From: an uncultured Peptostreptococcaceae bacterium | GTDB taxonomy: Bacteria > Bacillota > Clostridia > Peptostreptococcales > Anaerovoracaceae | Reading direction: 5' to 3' | NCBI GenBank assembly: GCA_905235115.1 | Contig: CAJOKT010000008.1 | Span: 1 to 42,979, forward strand | DNA: 42,979 nucleotides | Part shown: positions 25,266-35,632 of the stretch, piece by piece | How the letters are laid out: each line of letters begins with the position of its first letter | Numbering within the stretch: the stretch's first letter is position 1 | Notes under the pieces: model-generated | What the model saw: only the letters and a program-made list of their open reading frames with translations | Databases searched by the model: none | What the model was told of the DNA's origin: nothing | Translations under genes and position numbers: made by a program

Positions 25266-25637
25266 TTACTCCTCAGCTAATAATTCGAAGATCTGTCTCA
25301 GCTCATCCTGTTCTATGCCATACCTCCCGGCTTTCTCCAGAATACGCTCGATGTCGCCCTCCAGTTCCCTGACCTGCTCTTCCTTAATTAGAGCAGTGTT
25401 CCGGGCCTTCACGAAGGTGCCCTTGCCGTGGACCGTGCTCGTAAATCCCTCCTCTTCCAGCACATCGTACGCTTTCTTCACAGTGAGAGCGCTGATCTTA
25501 AGTTCCCGCGCCAGAGTCCTCACTGACGGAAGAATATCTCCTTCCTTAAGGACACCGGAAGCTATATACCTTTTTACAAAGTCCACGATCTGCACATATA
25601 TGGGCGTCATGGACGACGTATCGATAATTATCTGCAT
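25266..25637 (-). CDS. GntR-family regulator, YtrA subfamily
   Basis: Short GntR regulator of 123 residues. The N-terminal winged helix (~10-75) shows PSVRTLARELKISALTVKKA and the wing EEGFTSTVHGKGTFV. The C-terminal ~45 residues are just two helices, as in the YtrA group, which has no large ligand domain. Such proteins usually repress the ABC transporter operon they lead. AGGAGA lies 9 nt upstream of the ATG. Tandem near-repeats at the promoter are the probable operator. Confidence 0.9.
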   Translation of the reverse strand: MQIIIDTSSMTPIYVQIVDFVKRYIASGVLKEGDILPSVRTLARELKISALTVKKAYDVLEEEGFTSTVHGKGTFVKARNTALIKEEQVRELEGDIERILEKAGRYGIEQDELRQIFELLAEE

Positions 25638-25667
25638 CTTAAGATCTCTCCTGTCTTATGCTATAAA

Positions 25668-25697
25668 CAGTGTATAACAGTATATAACTGCTGTCAA
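25668..25697 (-). promoter_or_regulatory. GntR-ABC operon promoter and tandem operator
   Basis: Minus strand TTGACA at 25692-25697; a TGTTATACA extended -10 lies 15 bp downstream. On the plus strand two abutting near-identical 10-mers, CAGTGTATAA (25668-25677) and CAGTATATAA (25678-25687), cover the spacer and -10, a likely GntR site. Confidence 0.55.
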
Positions 25698-25717
25698 CAT
25701 CATATCGCAAAAAATGT

Positions 25718-25749
25718 AAAAGCCCGCACAACGGAATATGCGGACTTTT
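25718..25749 (-). terminator. Terminator of the GltS-like gene
   Basis: Minus-strand stem AAAAGTCCGCA/TGCGGGCTTTT (one mismatch), 10-nt loop, followed by a T-rich tract including TTTTTT. It is about 75 bp after the gene. Confidence 0.65.
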
Positions 25750-25825
25750 GGTTACCTTATTCATATCAGCCCCATCCCGCCTTCAGGCATAATTAAGGCG
25801 GCTCCGGCATGCCCTTTTCATCATA

Positions 25826-27217
25826 TCATTCATCTGTCTTAGCCGATCTTTTGCTTCCCACAAGGAAAATATAGAGAAGGAGCAGTACAAGGTATACTAT
25901 GATGACGCCGAATGTGATGAGCAGCATCACGTCGCCTCTGGCCGCCAGGGACACCAGAAGGAGCACCGGGGCACCGAAGAGGATGCCGAAGGAACTTCCT
26001 GTGATCAGGTTGCTTGCTGCGGGGGTCTTCAGTTCAGGATCCACTTCCCTGAGGAGAAGCACGCCGGAGGAAATGGTCCCGGTCAGCATGCCGTACATTG
26101 AAAAGAATCCTTCGTAGGGATAGTCCGGGTATATCCTTTTGCACATATACTTGAGATAAATGAATGTGACCACGCCTCCCAGCACAGCCATGAGCAGGAA
26201 CGGAAGGATGTAGCCCTTGAGGTCGCTGATATTGATGCTTGCTATGCCTGCCACGATCATGAAATCGAAGGCAAGGCCTGAAATGCGGCTCAGCAGATAG
26301 CTGTTCTGATACTGCCTGTTCATCCATTTAACGTTCCTGAAGCTTTTGAAGGCCCTGCGGACGATCATGGCGATGAGGGAACCCAGGATGAAGTTGAAGC
26401 CCCAAAGGAGCGTGCTCACGGTGGATGCCACGCCCGGTGAGATCATATCCAGCCCCGCGGTGATCCCCCATGTGAGAAGATATGTCATGAGGTAGACCGC
26501 GGCAATGAGGGCTACCTGGATGCTCAGCTTGTCAATTGATTCCGAGATAGGGATCTCGTTGTGATCCTGGAAGGTATCTATGGTAACAGAGCCCGAAAGC
26601 TCGTTTCTCACGTCATAGTGCGTGATGATCCCTTTCCTGTCATAGATGTTCAGGAAGATCACTCCCACGATGCAGGCGCAGAGGAATCCGGCGGCTGCAA
26701 GAGATAATCCGAATGAACGTCCTCCGGCCATACCCAGAGCCTCATAGGTAGATCCTATATTGTTAGCCTGACCGGGACCCTGCCCGTAGGCCATCGGAAG
26801 CAGTATTCCGCTGGCCTTGAAAAGACCCGGCATTATCGTAAAGGCCAAAGCCACTGATATCACAAGGCCTGTCAGTGCCTGTACCAGATAGGTGCTTACT
26901 ATGAGGGCTCCGCTCTTGGAACCTATGAGCCCGCCGCTAGCGCTTCCCTTCCGGGGGATCCTTAGAGTCAGGGCGATGAATCCTATGCCTAGAGCATGGT
27001 ATGTCAGCATCTCAAGAAAATCCGTATCCATCCTGAGGAGCCCTGTCTGCCTGATGATGAGCATCAGAAAACCTGCAAGGACAGCAGTGGGCATGAGAGT
27101 CTTGCGAATGAAAGGAAGCTTGCGTCTCAGGACGTTGGCCAGCAAGATCAGAATGGCGATGATCCCAAACTGTATGATCGGATTCCAAAGAGCGGTATTT
27201 GCCTGTGAGTATTCCAT
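25826..27217 (-). CDS. GltS-like sodium:glutamate symporter family protein
   Basis: Secondary carrier of 463 residues from the ATG at 27217 (AGGAGG five bases upstream; the frame extends 17 codons more without support). About ten to twelve hydrophobic helices are visible. The glycine-rich re-entrant segment MAYGQGPGQANNIGSTYEAL (~132-151) and GMLTGTISSGVLLLREVDP (~376-394) occupy the positions of the paired pore loops of the GltS family. The family transports glutamate with sodium, but the pore loop here differs from the canonical GGHGT, so another substrate is possible. Monocistronic. Confidence 0.8.
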   Translation of the reverse strand: MEYSQANTALWNPIIQFGIIAILILLANVLRRKLPFIRKTLMPTAVLAGFLMLIIRQTGLLRMDTDFLEMLTYHALGIGFIALTLRIPRKGSASGGLIGSKSGALIVSTYLVQALTGLVISVALAFTIMPGLFKASGILLPMAYGQGPGQANNIGSTYEALGMAGGRSFGLSLAAAGFLCACIVGVIFLNIYDRKGIITHYDVRNELSGSVTIDTFQDHNEIPISESIDKLSIQVALIAAVYLMTYLLTWGITAGLDMISPGVASTVSTLLWGFNFILGSLIAMIVRRAFKSFRNVKWMNRQYQNSYLLSRISGLAFDFMIVAGIASINISDLKGYILPFLLMAVLGGVVTFIYLKYMCKRIYPDYPYEGFFSMYGMLTGTISSGVLLLREVDPELKTPAASNLITGSSFGILFGAPVLLLVSLAARGDVMLLITFGVIIVYLVLLLLYIFLVGSKRSAKTDE

Positions 27218-27323
27218 AGGTACCTCCTGTATCAAGTAAAATAACCCGTTAAATTTCCCGCAAAACATCTGTGCGGAAGATCACTGTAAAATATTACATA
27301 TAATATATCATTAAGGAATTTGA

Positions 27324-28874
27324 TTATACAGTCGACTTTTGCACAGGGTCTGAAGACCAGTCCTCTTTTGTCAGAAGGTTTACATATTCTCTTCTGGTCT
27401 CACCGAGAAGCGGCACGTTCGCCTCCTCTATCACGCTGTGGGATCTGAACCCCAGTTTCTCCTGGACCCTCCCGGACCTTTCGTTTCCTTCATAGTACCC
27501 GCACCAAAACCTTTCAAGTCCAAGATCTATGAAACCGTGGCGTATGACTTTCCCTGCAGCCTCCGTCATGAGTCCCTGCCCCCAATACGGAGCGCCTATC
27601 CAGAATCCAAGTTCTCCCTCGTCATCCTCTTTGGCAATATCGTTGTGGAGTTTAATGCTTATGCACCCAACGGGAAGTCCGGTCTCCTTAAGGACTATGG
27701 CATATGTCTCGGGGACCATGAGGACTTCTTTAATGACTCTGAGGCTTTGTTCCACACTGGTGTGTGCGGGCCAGCCCGCTATGGGTCCGACCTGGGGATC
27801 TTTTGCGTATCTGAAGCACTCTTCCGCATCGGACTCCTCCCAGGGTCTGAGTATCAGCCGGGGAGTTTCCATAACTGCGGAACTCTTTAATTCATCGTAG
27901 TCCGTAAGAAGGTCATAGATCCCGTCCTGAGAGAGGATACCTCTCTTCAGATCTTCCGGTATCTTACCTTCCTCATCGTCCTCCAGATCCCTTCTCCAGA
28001 GGCCTCCTGTGTAATATGCTTCCAGGGTCCCGATGATATCCGCCAGCCTTCCGTTCAGACATTTATTTTCGATCAGTCCGGATGCTTCGTCGAAAAGCTT
28101 CTCATATTCAGTTATTCTTTCGATCTGATCTTTTGCTGTTTCCTGAACTGAAGATCCCAGGCCCTGAAAGAGAGGTGCTGTGCATTCCTCCCGGCCCACG
28201 GCCTTCCCGGCGAATCTGATGAGCAGCAGCACAAGAATTATGTCCACGAGTACCAGAAGGAAAGGTACGAATATCAGGTTATCATTTATGGCAAGGAACT
28301 CATCCTTAAGAGACAGATCGTACATGCCGTGAATCAGCCAGGCCAGGGCCAGGCCCTTCCATTTCTGTGCAGGTTCTCCGTTCTTAAGACCCTTTCCGTA
28401 GAAATATCCTGTAAGGAACCCGTAGCCGACATGGGGAAGGCATATCCCCCTCACCAGGATCACCGGCAGACTGGAACCGATGGCGTAGACCGCACTCTCA
28501 AAGATGTCAAAGCCGATACCTACGATGGTCATGAGAACTGTAACATCAAGCCAGGAAAACGGATAATCGGTCTTCTTCATCATGTGCCTGAAGGAAAGGA
28601 ACTTGGATATCTCCTCCGAAAGAGCGAAAACGATGAAGTTGTATAAGACGATATATAATAGCTGATGAGTTTCACGCAGCCCCGTAAGTCTCAGGATAAG
28701 CGCGCTGGTCCCGGAGAACAGCATGACAGGAATTACGGTGAGAAAACCATATTTCAGAGCCCTTTTGCAGGCCGTTTTAAATCCTTCGTCCCCCTTCTTC
28801 AGTCGGTTCCTGAACCAGAGGTAGAGTATGAATACAGGAATAAGACTTACAAATAATGCCGGGATCAACAACAT
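27324..28874 (-). CDS. PrsW-type intramembrane protease fused to a GNAT acetyltransferase
   Basis: Two-part protein of 516 residues. Residues 1-~222 form a multi-helix membrane domain with the PrsW signature set: SEEISK (E87, E88, K91), FDIFE (122-126), LPHVGYGF (H148) and HGMYD (H182, D186). PrsW cleaves anti-sigma factors in Bacillus. A ~110-residue acidic helical linker follows. Residues ~335-505 are a RimJ/RimL-like GNAT domain: ETPRLILRPW, then FWIGAPYWGQGLMTEAA with the acetyl-CoA loop, and NERSGRVQEKLGF. The frame is continuous with no good internal ribosome site, so a real fusion is likely. It is monocistronic. The two substrates are unknown. Confidence 0.85.
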   Translation of the reverse strand: MLLIPALFVSLIPVFILYLWFRNRLKKGDEGFKTACKRALKYGFLTVIPVMLFSGTSALILRLTGLRETHQLLYIVLYNFIVFALSEEISKFLSFRHMMKKTDYPFSWLDVTVLMTIVGIGFDIFESAVYAIGSSLPVILVRGICLPHVGYGFLTGYFYGKGLKNGEPAQKWKGLALAWLIHGMYDLSLKDEFLAINDNLIFVPFLLVLVDIILVLLLIRFAGKAVGREECTAPLFQGLGSSVQETAKDQIERITEYEKLFDEASGLIENKCLNGRLADIIGTLEAYYTGGLWRRDLEDDEEGKIPEDLKRGILSQDGIYDLLTDYDELKSSAVMETPRLILRPWEESDAEECFRYAKDPQVGPIAGWPAHTSVEQSLRVIKEVLMVPETYAIVLKETGLPVGCISIKLHNDIAKEDDEGELGFWIGAPYWGQGLMTEAAGKVIRHGFIDLGLERFWCGYYEGNERSGRVQEKLGFRSHSVIEEANVPLLGETRREYVNLLTKEDWSSDPVQKSTV

Positions 28875-29031
28875 AGTCCGGATCTTTCCTTTCTGTAAGA
28901 TGCGTTTCCAATAATAAAATATTCAGTGATCAGGTCACAGAAGGTCCGGAATGATAGCGTGGACCTGCCCGCCTATGCTCCGTAAAAACCTTTGTACAAT
29001 TCCTGACAATGATGTACTGCGCTAAATATGT

Positions 29032-29545
29032 TTACCGGTCCTTGTCTTTTGCGCCATTCAATATGGATGTAAGAGTTGTTACCGCCACTATCGTATTGGA
29101 AATAACCCCCACATAATTCCGTATCACCCAGCTGAAGACCGCGAACATCAGCATGTTGATGATAAATGCGATCTTGAGAGCCTTCTCATTGTGTTTAAAC
29201 TTGAAGACCGCAACGGACTATTCGAAATTGGCAACGATGGGAAGCCACCCCAGAAGGCCCCTGTTGTTGAATATGATCCCAAGGATCACTCCGGACATGA
29301 CCAGAGTCCACTCCAGGACCTTGCTCTTCACATTCTTCATGGCCGCAAGGTTGCGGAAAACTGCCATCACATTCTGCACGGTGGCACTGTAGCCCTTCAG
29401 AACGATGGAAGAAGCCCCGTAGAAAAACTGGCTGACGATCTGTATCGCCATTATCTCCTCATGCTTTTTTTTTTTTGCTTATGGAGTCCGTTATCATTGC
29501 ACATAAGCTGAATATGTTGCCTGTTAAAATGGCTGTCTGATCCAT
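29032..29545 (-). pseudogene. YgjV-family inner membrane protein, disrupted
   Basis: Reading the pieces together gives a ~170-residue, multi-helix protein resembling the YgjV family. It starts at ATG 29545 (MDQTAILTGNIFSLCAMITD), loses frame at a run of 12 A (29465-29476, minus strand) and continues in another frame from about 29462 (HEEIMAIQIVSQFFYGASS). An in-frame TAG at 29218-29220 then interrupts it before the last ~60 residues ending at the TAA 29032-29034. Removing one A restores the first junction; the TAG could come from a Tyr codon. A short product could also start at ATG 29451, which has GAGGAG upstream. Two lesions make decay more likely than error. Confidence 0.7.
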
Positions 29546-29707
29546 GGCCCTGCCCCGTTCGGATCATAGTACAGTTACAGCTGACATCCGGTTACTGCAG
29601 TGAGAGATAATATGATATCTCCTTTCGTCCGGACCGCTTCTTTTCGTCCAATTATACTTAAATAATGGACGAATAATCAATGTGTACCACCCAATAGTTA
29701 TTCCGTT

Positions 29708-30666
29708 TCAGGCAATGCAATTCATGATCACATCTATCATGATTCCTTTTTCTTCGGGTCTGGATTCCGCGATCATAATTGTCAACGCGACAAGCGTGTG
29801 GTCGTCGATCAGTTTTTCTCCATCGGCAAAAAGGATACCATTTTTTATCGAGGAAATACAGGAACATCGTAGCGGCGATCCTTTTATTTCCATCCGCGAA
29901 ACTGTGATCCTTGGTGACAAAGTATAGAAGATTCGCGGCTTTTTCCTCAAGACTCGGATAGATTTCTTTCCCTGCAAAAGACTGGTAAATGTTTCCGATG
30001 CTGCCTTTGAATGAATCATCTTTTTCCAGACCGAAAAGGTCTGATTCTTCTCCAAATCTCATGCTGTCAATTACCTGTCTGCACTCTTCATATGTCAGAT
30101 GGTATGTGGCGGAATTGCCCTTTGGTCGCTGCAGCGATTGAGGGTCATAGGAATCCAAAAGATCCAGCGCTGTGCTATATCTTTCCACAACAGTCAGTAC
30201 TTGTTTAGCGTCCAGAGAATTTTCAGTTCGCTTTAGCAGCTTCACTACACTGCCAAGATCACTTAACCGCTTTTGATTGACTGCATATCCCTGCATGACA
30301 TATTGCTTCAATACATTGTTTGCCCGGCGACGAAATTCCACGCCGCGCTTTGACTTGACACGATATCCGACAGAGATGATCATGTCGAGATTGTAGTATT
30401 CAATTTCACTGGTGACAGCTCTTCAGCCTTCATTTTGAACTGTCGCAAATTTTGCGACAGTTGACGGCTCAAGCTCTTCCTTCAAAGCATTCCCGATATG
30501 CTTTCCAATGGTTTTAATATCTCTGCCGAATAGCTCAGCCAGCTGATTTCGATTCAACCATATCATGAAGGCAAATATCAATTCTGTCCTTGTATTCATT
30601 CAACAGTCGAATCATGTCATCGTTTAGTGGGCATTGATAGGAAAAATAGTAAAAATCAAGTTTCAT
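29708..30666 (-). pseudogene. RhuM/Fic-domain protein, multiply disrupted
   Basis: Remains of a RhuM-type 'virulence' protein with a C-terminal Fic/DOC AMP-transferase domain. Fragments read: start at ATG 30666 with GGAGG upstream (…IRLLNEYKDRIDICLHD), a shift near 30562, then WLNRNQLAELFGRDIKTIGK, a TGA stop at 30423-30425, then EIEYYNLDMIISVGYRVKSK (RhuM signature), and the Fic motif HSFADGNKRIAA. A further shift at a run of six A (29841-29846) separates KNGILFADGEKLIDD up to the TGA at 29708. Such genes are typical cargo of mobile islands, often near restriction systems. With at least three lesions it is not functional as a whole. Confidence 0.85.
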
Positions 30667-30704
30667 ATATACCTCCGCAAACTTAGATCTTCCGCTTTAA
30701 TATA

Positions 30705-33069
<2,365 letters not shown>

Positions 33070-33078
33070 TTACAAAAT

Positions 33079-33100
33079 TTCCCCTGCTTCCGCAGGGGAA
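33079..33100 (-). promoter_or_regulatory. Hairpin in the tgt leader
   Basis: Nine-bp perfect stem TTCCCCTGC/GCAGGGGAA closed by GGAA on the minus strand, starting near +10 of the predicted transcript and followed by ATTTTG. It may stabilise the 5' end or act as a weak attenuator. Confidence 0.55.
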
Positions 33101-33111
33101 CTACTGTGTCT

Positions 33112-33140
33112 ATAATACCATTTTGGACGAGGCAAGTCAA
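33112..33140 (-). promoter_or_regulatory. tgt promoter
   Basis: Minus strand TTGACT (33135-33140), 17 bp, TATTAT (33112-33117). Confidence 0.7.
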
Positions 33141-33188
33141 TCGAAGGGTATCCGGTGATAATACTTGCGGGAATTTTATACAAAACTG

Positions 33189-33197
33189 TGTTATAAT
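33189..33197 (+). promoter_or_regulatory. Extended -10 promoter of the flavodoxin-family gene
   Basis: TGTTATAAT (33189-33197), the TGn-extended -10, about 50 bp before the gene; no good -35 at normal spacing. Confidence 0.55.
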
Positions 33198-33245
33198 GTT
33201 TTGCGTAAAACACTTGTACGCCGATGAGACCAAAGAGAGGATCAT

Positions 33246-33869
33246 ATGAAAGTTCTACTGTTAAACGGAAGTGCCCACATTAACGGCTGCACTTCAAGAG
33301 CATTAAAGGAAGTGTCCTGCATACTCAACAAAGAAGGAATAGAAACTGAGATCATACACGTAGGAAATAAGGATATCAGAGGATGCATCTCCTGCAATAC
33401 CTGCGCATCGAAGGGGTCCTGTATCTTTGACGATATAGTCAACGATATAGCACTGAAATTCAGAGATGCGGACGGACTTGTCGTAGGAACTCCCACATAC
33501 TACGCAGGTTCTAACGGAACAATACTCTCCCTGCTTGACAGGCTCTATTACAGCACTGATTATGACAAGACCATGAAGGTGGGTGCAGCTGTAGTCTCGT
33601 CAAGAAGAGCCGGATCAACTTCTGCATTTGACGAGATAAACAAGTACTTTACCATCTCGGGTATGCCAATAGTGTCCAGTACCTACTGGAACGAGGTACA
33701 CGGCTTCAGCGCTGGGGATGTGGAAAAGGACGCAGAGGGTCTGCAGACAATGAGGAACCTGGGAAGAAACATGGCTTTCCTGATCAAAGCCATCGCTCTC
33801 GCAAAAAAACAGTACGGCATACCGGAAAACGAGAAAGGAACCTATACCAGTTTTCCTGACGGACTGTAA
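33246..33869 (+). CDS. Flavodoxin-family NAD(P)H-dependent FMN reductase
   Basis: Cytosolic FMN-binding oxidoreductase of 207 residues. The phosphate-binding loop LLNGSAHINGCTSRAL (~5-20) and the second FMN loop VVGTPTYYAGSNGTILSLLD (~79-98) are typical of the NADPH-dependent FMN reductase/IsrA group. A cysteine pair CISCNTC with a later CIF, between ~48 and 60, matches the iron-sulfur flavoprotein-like motif of anaerobe members. Shine-Dalgarno AGAGG. Substrate unknown. It is divergent from tgt and ends beside the tRNA-like fragment. Confidence 0.88.
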   Translation: MKVLLLNGSAHINGCTSRALKEVSCILNKEGIETEIIHVGNKDIRGCISCNTCASKGSCIFDDIVNDIALKFRDADGLVVGTPTYYAGSNGTILSLLDRLYYSTDYDKTMKVGAAVVSSRRAGSTSAFDEINKYFTISGMPIVSSTYWNEVHGFSAGDVEKDAEGLQTMRNLGRNMAFLIKAIALAKKQYGIPENEKGTYTSFPDGL

Positions 33870-33883
33870 AGGGATGCCCTTTC

Positions 33884-33907
33884 GGGTTCGATTCCCCTCT
33901 GTCTCTG
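33884..33907 (+). other. tRNA T-arm-like fragment
   Basis: GGGTTCGATTCCC (33884-33896) is identical over 13 nt to the T-arm of the tRNA-Thr on the opposite strand 60 bp away and is followed by a 3'-end-like stretch, then the palindrome. No D-arm or anticodon arm precedes it (the flavodoxin gene does), and the outer T-stem pairs are mismatched, so it is a relic or chance resemblance. Confidence 0.4.
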
Positions 33908-33949
33908 TGACATTAAAAGGACGTCCTTCAGGACGTCCTTTTAATGTCA
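33908..33949. terminator. Long palindromic terminator between convergent units
   Basis: Two perfect 20-nt arms (33908-33927 and 33930-33949) around a 2-nt centre. The arm ends carry AAAA/TTTT tracts within the stem. It can end both the flavodoxin-family transcript and the tRNA-Thr transcript. Confidence 0.75.
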
Positions 33950-34024
33950 TGGAGCTAGTGAAGGGAATCGAACCCCCAACCTGCTCATTACGAATGAGCT
34001 GCTCTACCATTGAGCCACACTAGC
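33950..34024 (-). tRNA. tRNA-Thr (anticodon CGU)
   Basis: Complete cloverleaf on the minus strand: acceptor GCTAGTG/CACTAGC, D-stem GCTC/GAGC, anticodon stem GCTCA/TGAGC with loop TTCGTAA (anticodon CGT, reading ACG), T-arm with TTCGATT and an encoded CCA end. It starts only 6 nt after the U-tract of the rpmF terminator, with no separate promoter visible. Confidence 0.95.
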
Positions 34025-34030
34025 ATGTCC

Positions 34031-34059
34031 AAAAAGGCAGGTCATAAGACCTGCCTTTT
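34031..34059 (-). terminator. Terminator-like hairpin between rpmF and tRNA-Thr
   Basis: Minus-strand 12-bp stem AAAAGGCAGGTC/GACCTGCCTTTT with an ATAA/TTAT tetraloop, T5 at its end. Confidence 0.85.
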
Positions 34060-34068
34060 GAAAACACT

Positions 34069-34248
34069 TTACGCTTCAGCTACGATCTCTTTTCCATCAT
34101 AGTAGTTGCAGTTGGGGCAAACTCTATGAGGAAGTTTGGGCTGATGGCACTGAGGGCAGATGCACATTCCGGGGGCTGCCATCTTCATGTTGGCTGCCTG
34201 GCGGGAATTTCTCTTCGCCTTTGATGTTCTTCTCTTAGGTACTGCCAT
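34069..34248 (-). CDS. rpmF: 50S ribosomal protein L32
   Basis: Zinc-ribbon ribosomal protein of 59 residues: MAVPKRRTSKAKRNSRQA at the N-terminus, then the metal site CPQCHQPKLPHRVCPNC. All four cysteines are kept, the zinc-containing form. AGGAGG lies upstream of the ATG at 34246-34248. The YceD/DUF177 gene that usually precedes rpmF is absent; instead ackA lies upstream, as in many clostridia. A consensus promoter is directly upstream, and tRNA-Thr follows past a terminator hairpin. Confidence 0.97.
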   Translation of the reverse strand: MAVPKRRTSKAKRNSRQAANMKMAAPGMCICPQCHQPKLPHRVCPNCNYYDGKEIVAEA

Positions 34249-34318
34249 GTCCTTAACACCTCCTGTTGTGTTATTCTATCTCCTGCGGGCCTGGCCCGTT
34301 CAAATCGTCAACTACTAG

Positions 34319-34347
34319 ATAGTACTTGAAGAACAAGCTTTTGTCAA
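34319..34347 (-). promoter_or_regulatory. rpmF promoter
   Basis: Minus strand TTGACA (34342-34347), 17 bp, TACTAT (34319-34324), just behind the ackA stop codon. Confidence 0.75.
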
Positions 34348-34360
34348 CAATTATTTTCCC

Positions 34361-35563
34361 CTACTTTAACTTTTTTACTATCTGGAAAGTATCCCTTGCG
34401 ATCATGAGCTCCTCGTTGGTGGGAATAAGGAGAGCTTTAACTTTTGCGTCATCAGCTGAGATGATGGTCTCCTTGCCTCTGATCTTGTTCTTCAGCGGAT
34501 CGATCTTGATCCCGAGGTTCCCAAGGTCGTGGCAGATCAGCTCTCTCATCGTGATGTCGTTCTCACCTACTCCGGCTGTGAAGACGATGGCGTCGCAGCC
34601 GTTCATCTCAGCGATGTACGCTCCGATATAGAATCTCACCTTGTGAGCGAAGACCTTGAGGGCCAGAGCTGCTCTCTCATTTCCTTCTTCAACTGCGGCC
34701 TCGATGTCTCTGAAGTCTGAGGATACTCCGGATATTCCAAGAACACCGGATTTCTTGTTGAGGATCTCGTTGGCCTTGCCCTGCGGAAGATTTTCCTTCT
34801 CTCTGATGTAAGTGACCAGTGCCGGGTCGATGTCGCCGGAACGTGTTCCCATTACCAGACCCTCAAGGGGTGTGAATCCCATGGAAGTGTCGATGCACTT
34901 TCCGTGCTTGATGGCGGATACGGATGCTCCGTTTCCAAGGTGGCATGTGATGAGTTTAAGATCCTCAAGACTTACGTTCAGCATCTCGGCTGCGCGACGG
35001 GCAACATACTTGTGTGATGTGCCGTGGAAGCCGTAGCGTCTGATGCCGTACTTTGTATAGTACTCATATGGAAGGGCGTAGATGTAGCTCTCGGGAGGCA
35101 TTGTCTGATGGAAAGCTGTGTCGAATACGGCGATCATCGGCGTATTCGGCATAAGGGCCTTGCATGCCTCGATGCCTGCGATGTTCGGCGGGTTGTGGAG
35201 CGGTGCCAGCTCGGAGCACTCTTCGATGACCTTCATGACTTCATCATCGATAAGAACCGAATCAGCATAGTGCTCTCCTCCGTGTACCACACGGTGTCCT
35301 ACTGCACCGATCTCAGCCATGCTCTTTACCACACCGTGCTCGGGATCCTGGATCGCAGCGAGCACCTGGGCGATGGCATCCTTGTGGTCCTTCATGGGTG
35401 TCTCAAGAACGAACTTGTCCTGGCCGATCTTCGTATGATTGATCACAGAACCGTCGATTCCGATCTTTTCCACAAGACCTTTGCAAAGAAGTGTCTCATT
35501 GGTCATATCAAGGATCTGATACTTGAGTGAGGAGCTTCCGCAGTTGATTACTAAGATCTTCAT
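34361..35563 (-). CDS. ackA: Acetate kinase
   Basis: Makes ATP and acetate from acetyl phosphate, the last step of fermentative acetate production. The 400 residues start [16 protein letters not shown], the family signature; further motifs are GHRVVHGG (~89-96), [35 protein letters not shown] and FTAGVGEN. The start has AAAGGAG upstream. No pta gene is in the window. It sits between tmcAL and rpmF. Confidence 0.98.
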   Translation of the reverse strand: MKILVINCGSSSLKYQILDMTNETLLCKGLVEKIGIDGSVINHTKIGQDKFVLETPMKDHKDAIAQVLAAIQDPEHGVVKSMAEIGAVGHRVVHGGEHYADSVLIDDEVMKVIEECSELAPLHNPPNIAGIEACKALMPNTPMIAVFDTAFHQTMPPESYIYALPYEYYTKYGIRRYGFHGTSHKYVARRAAEMLNVSLEDLKLITCHLGNGASVSAIKHGKCIDTSMGFTPLEGLVMGTRSGDIDPALVTYIREKENLPQGKANEILNKKSGVLGISGVSSDFRDIEAAVEEGNERAALALKVFAHKVRFYIGAYIAEMNGCDAIVFTAGVGENDITMRELICHDLGNLGIKIDPLKNKIRGKETIISADDAKVKALLIPTNEELMIARDTFQIVKKLK

Positions 35564-35632
35564 TTTTTTCTCCTTTGATTTATGATGGATTGCATTAAAA
35601 AACTTGGTTTTCCAAAACTAAAGTTTATCCTA

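Noticed and set aside
30536-30666. Separate 43-codon gene MKLDFYYF... upstream of the RhuM remnant
   Set aside because: Its end reads smoothly into RhuM after a frame change, so it is the broken N-terminus, not an independent gene.
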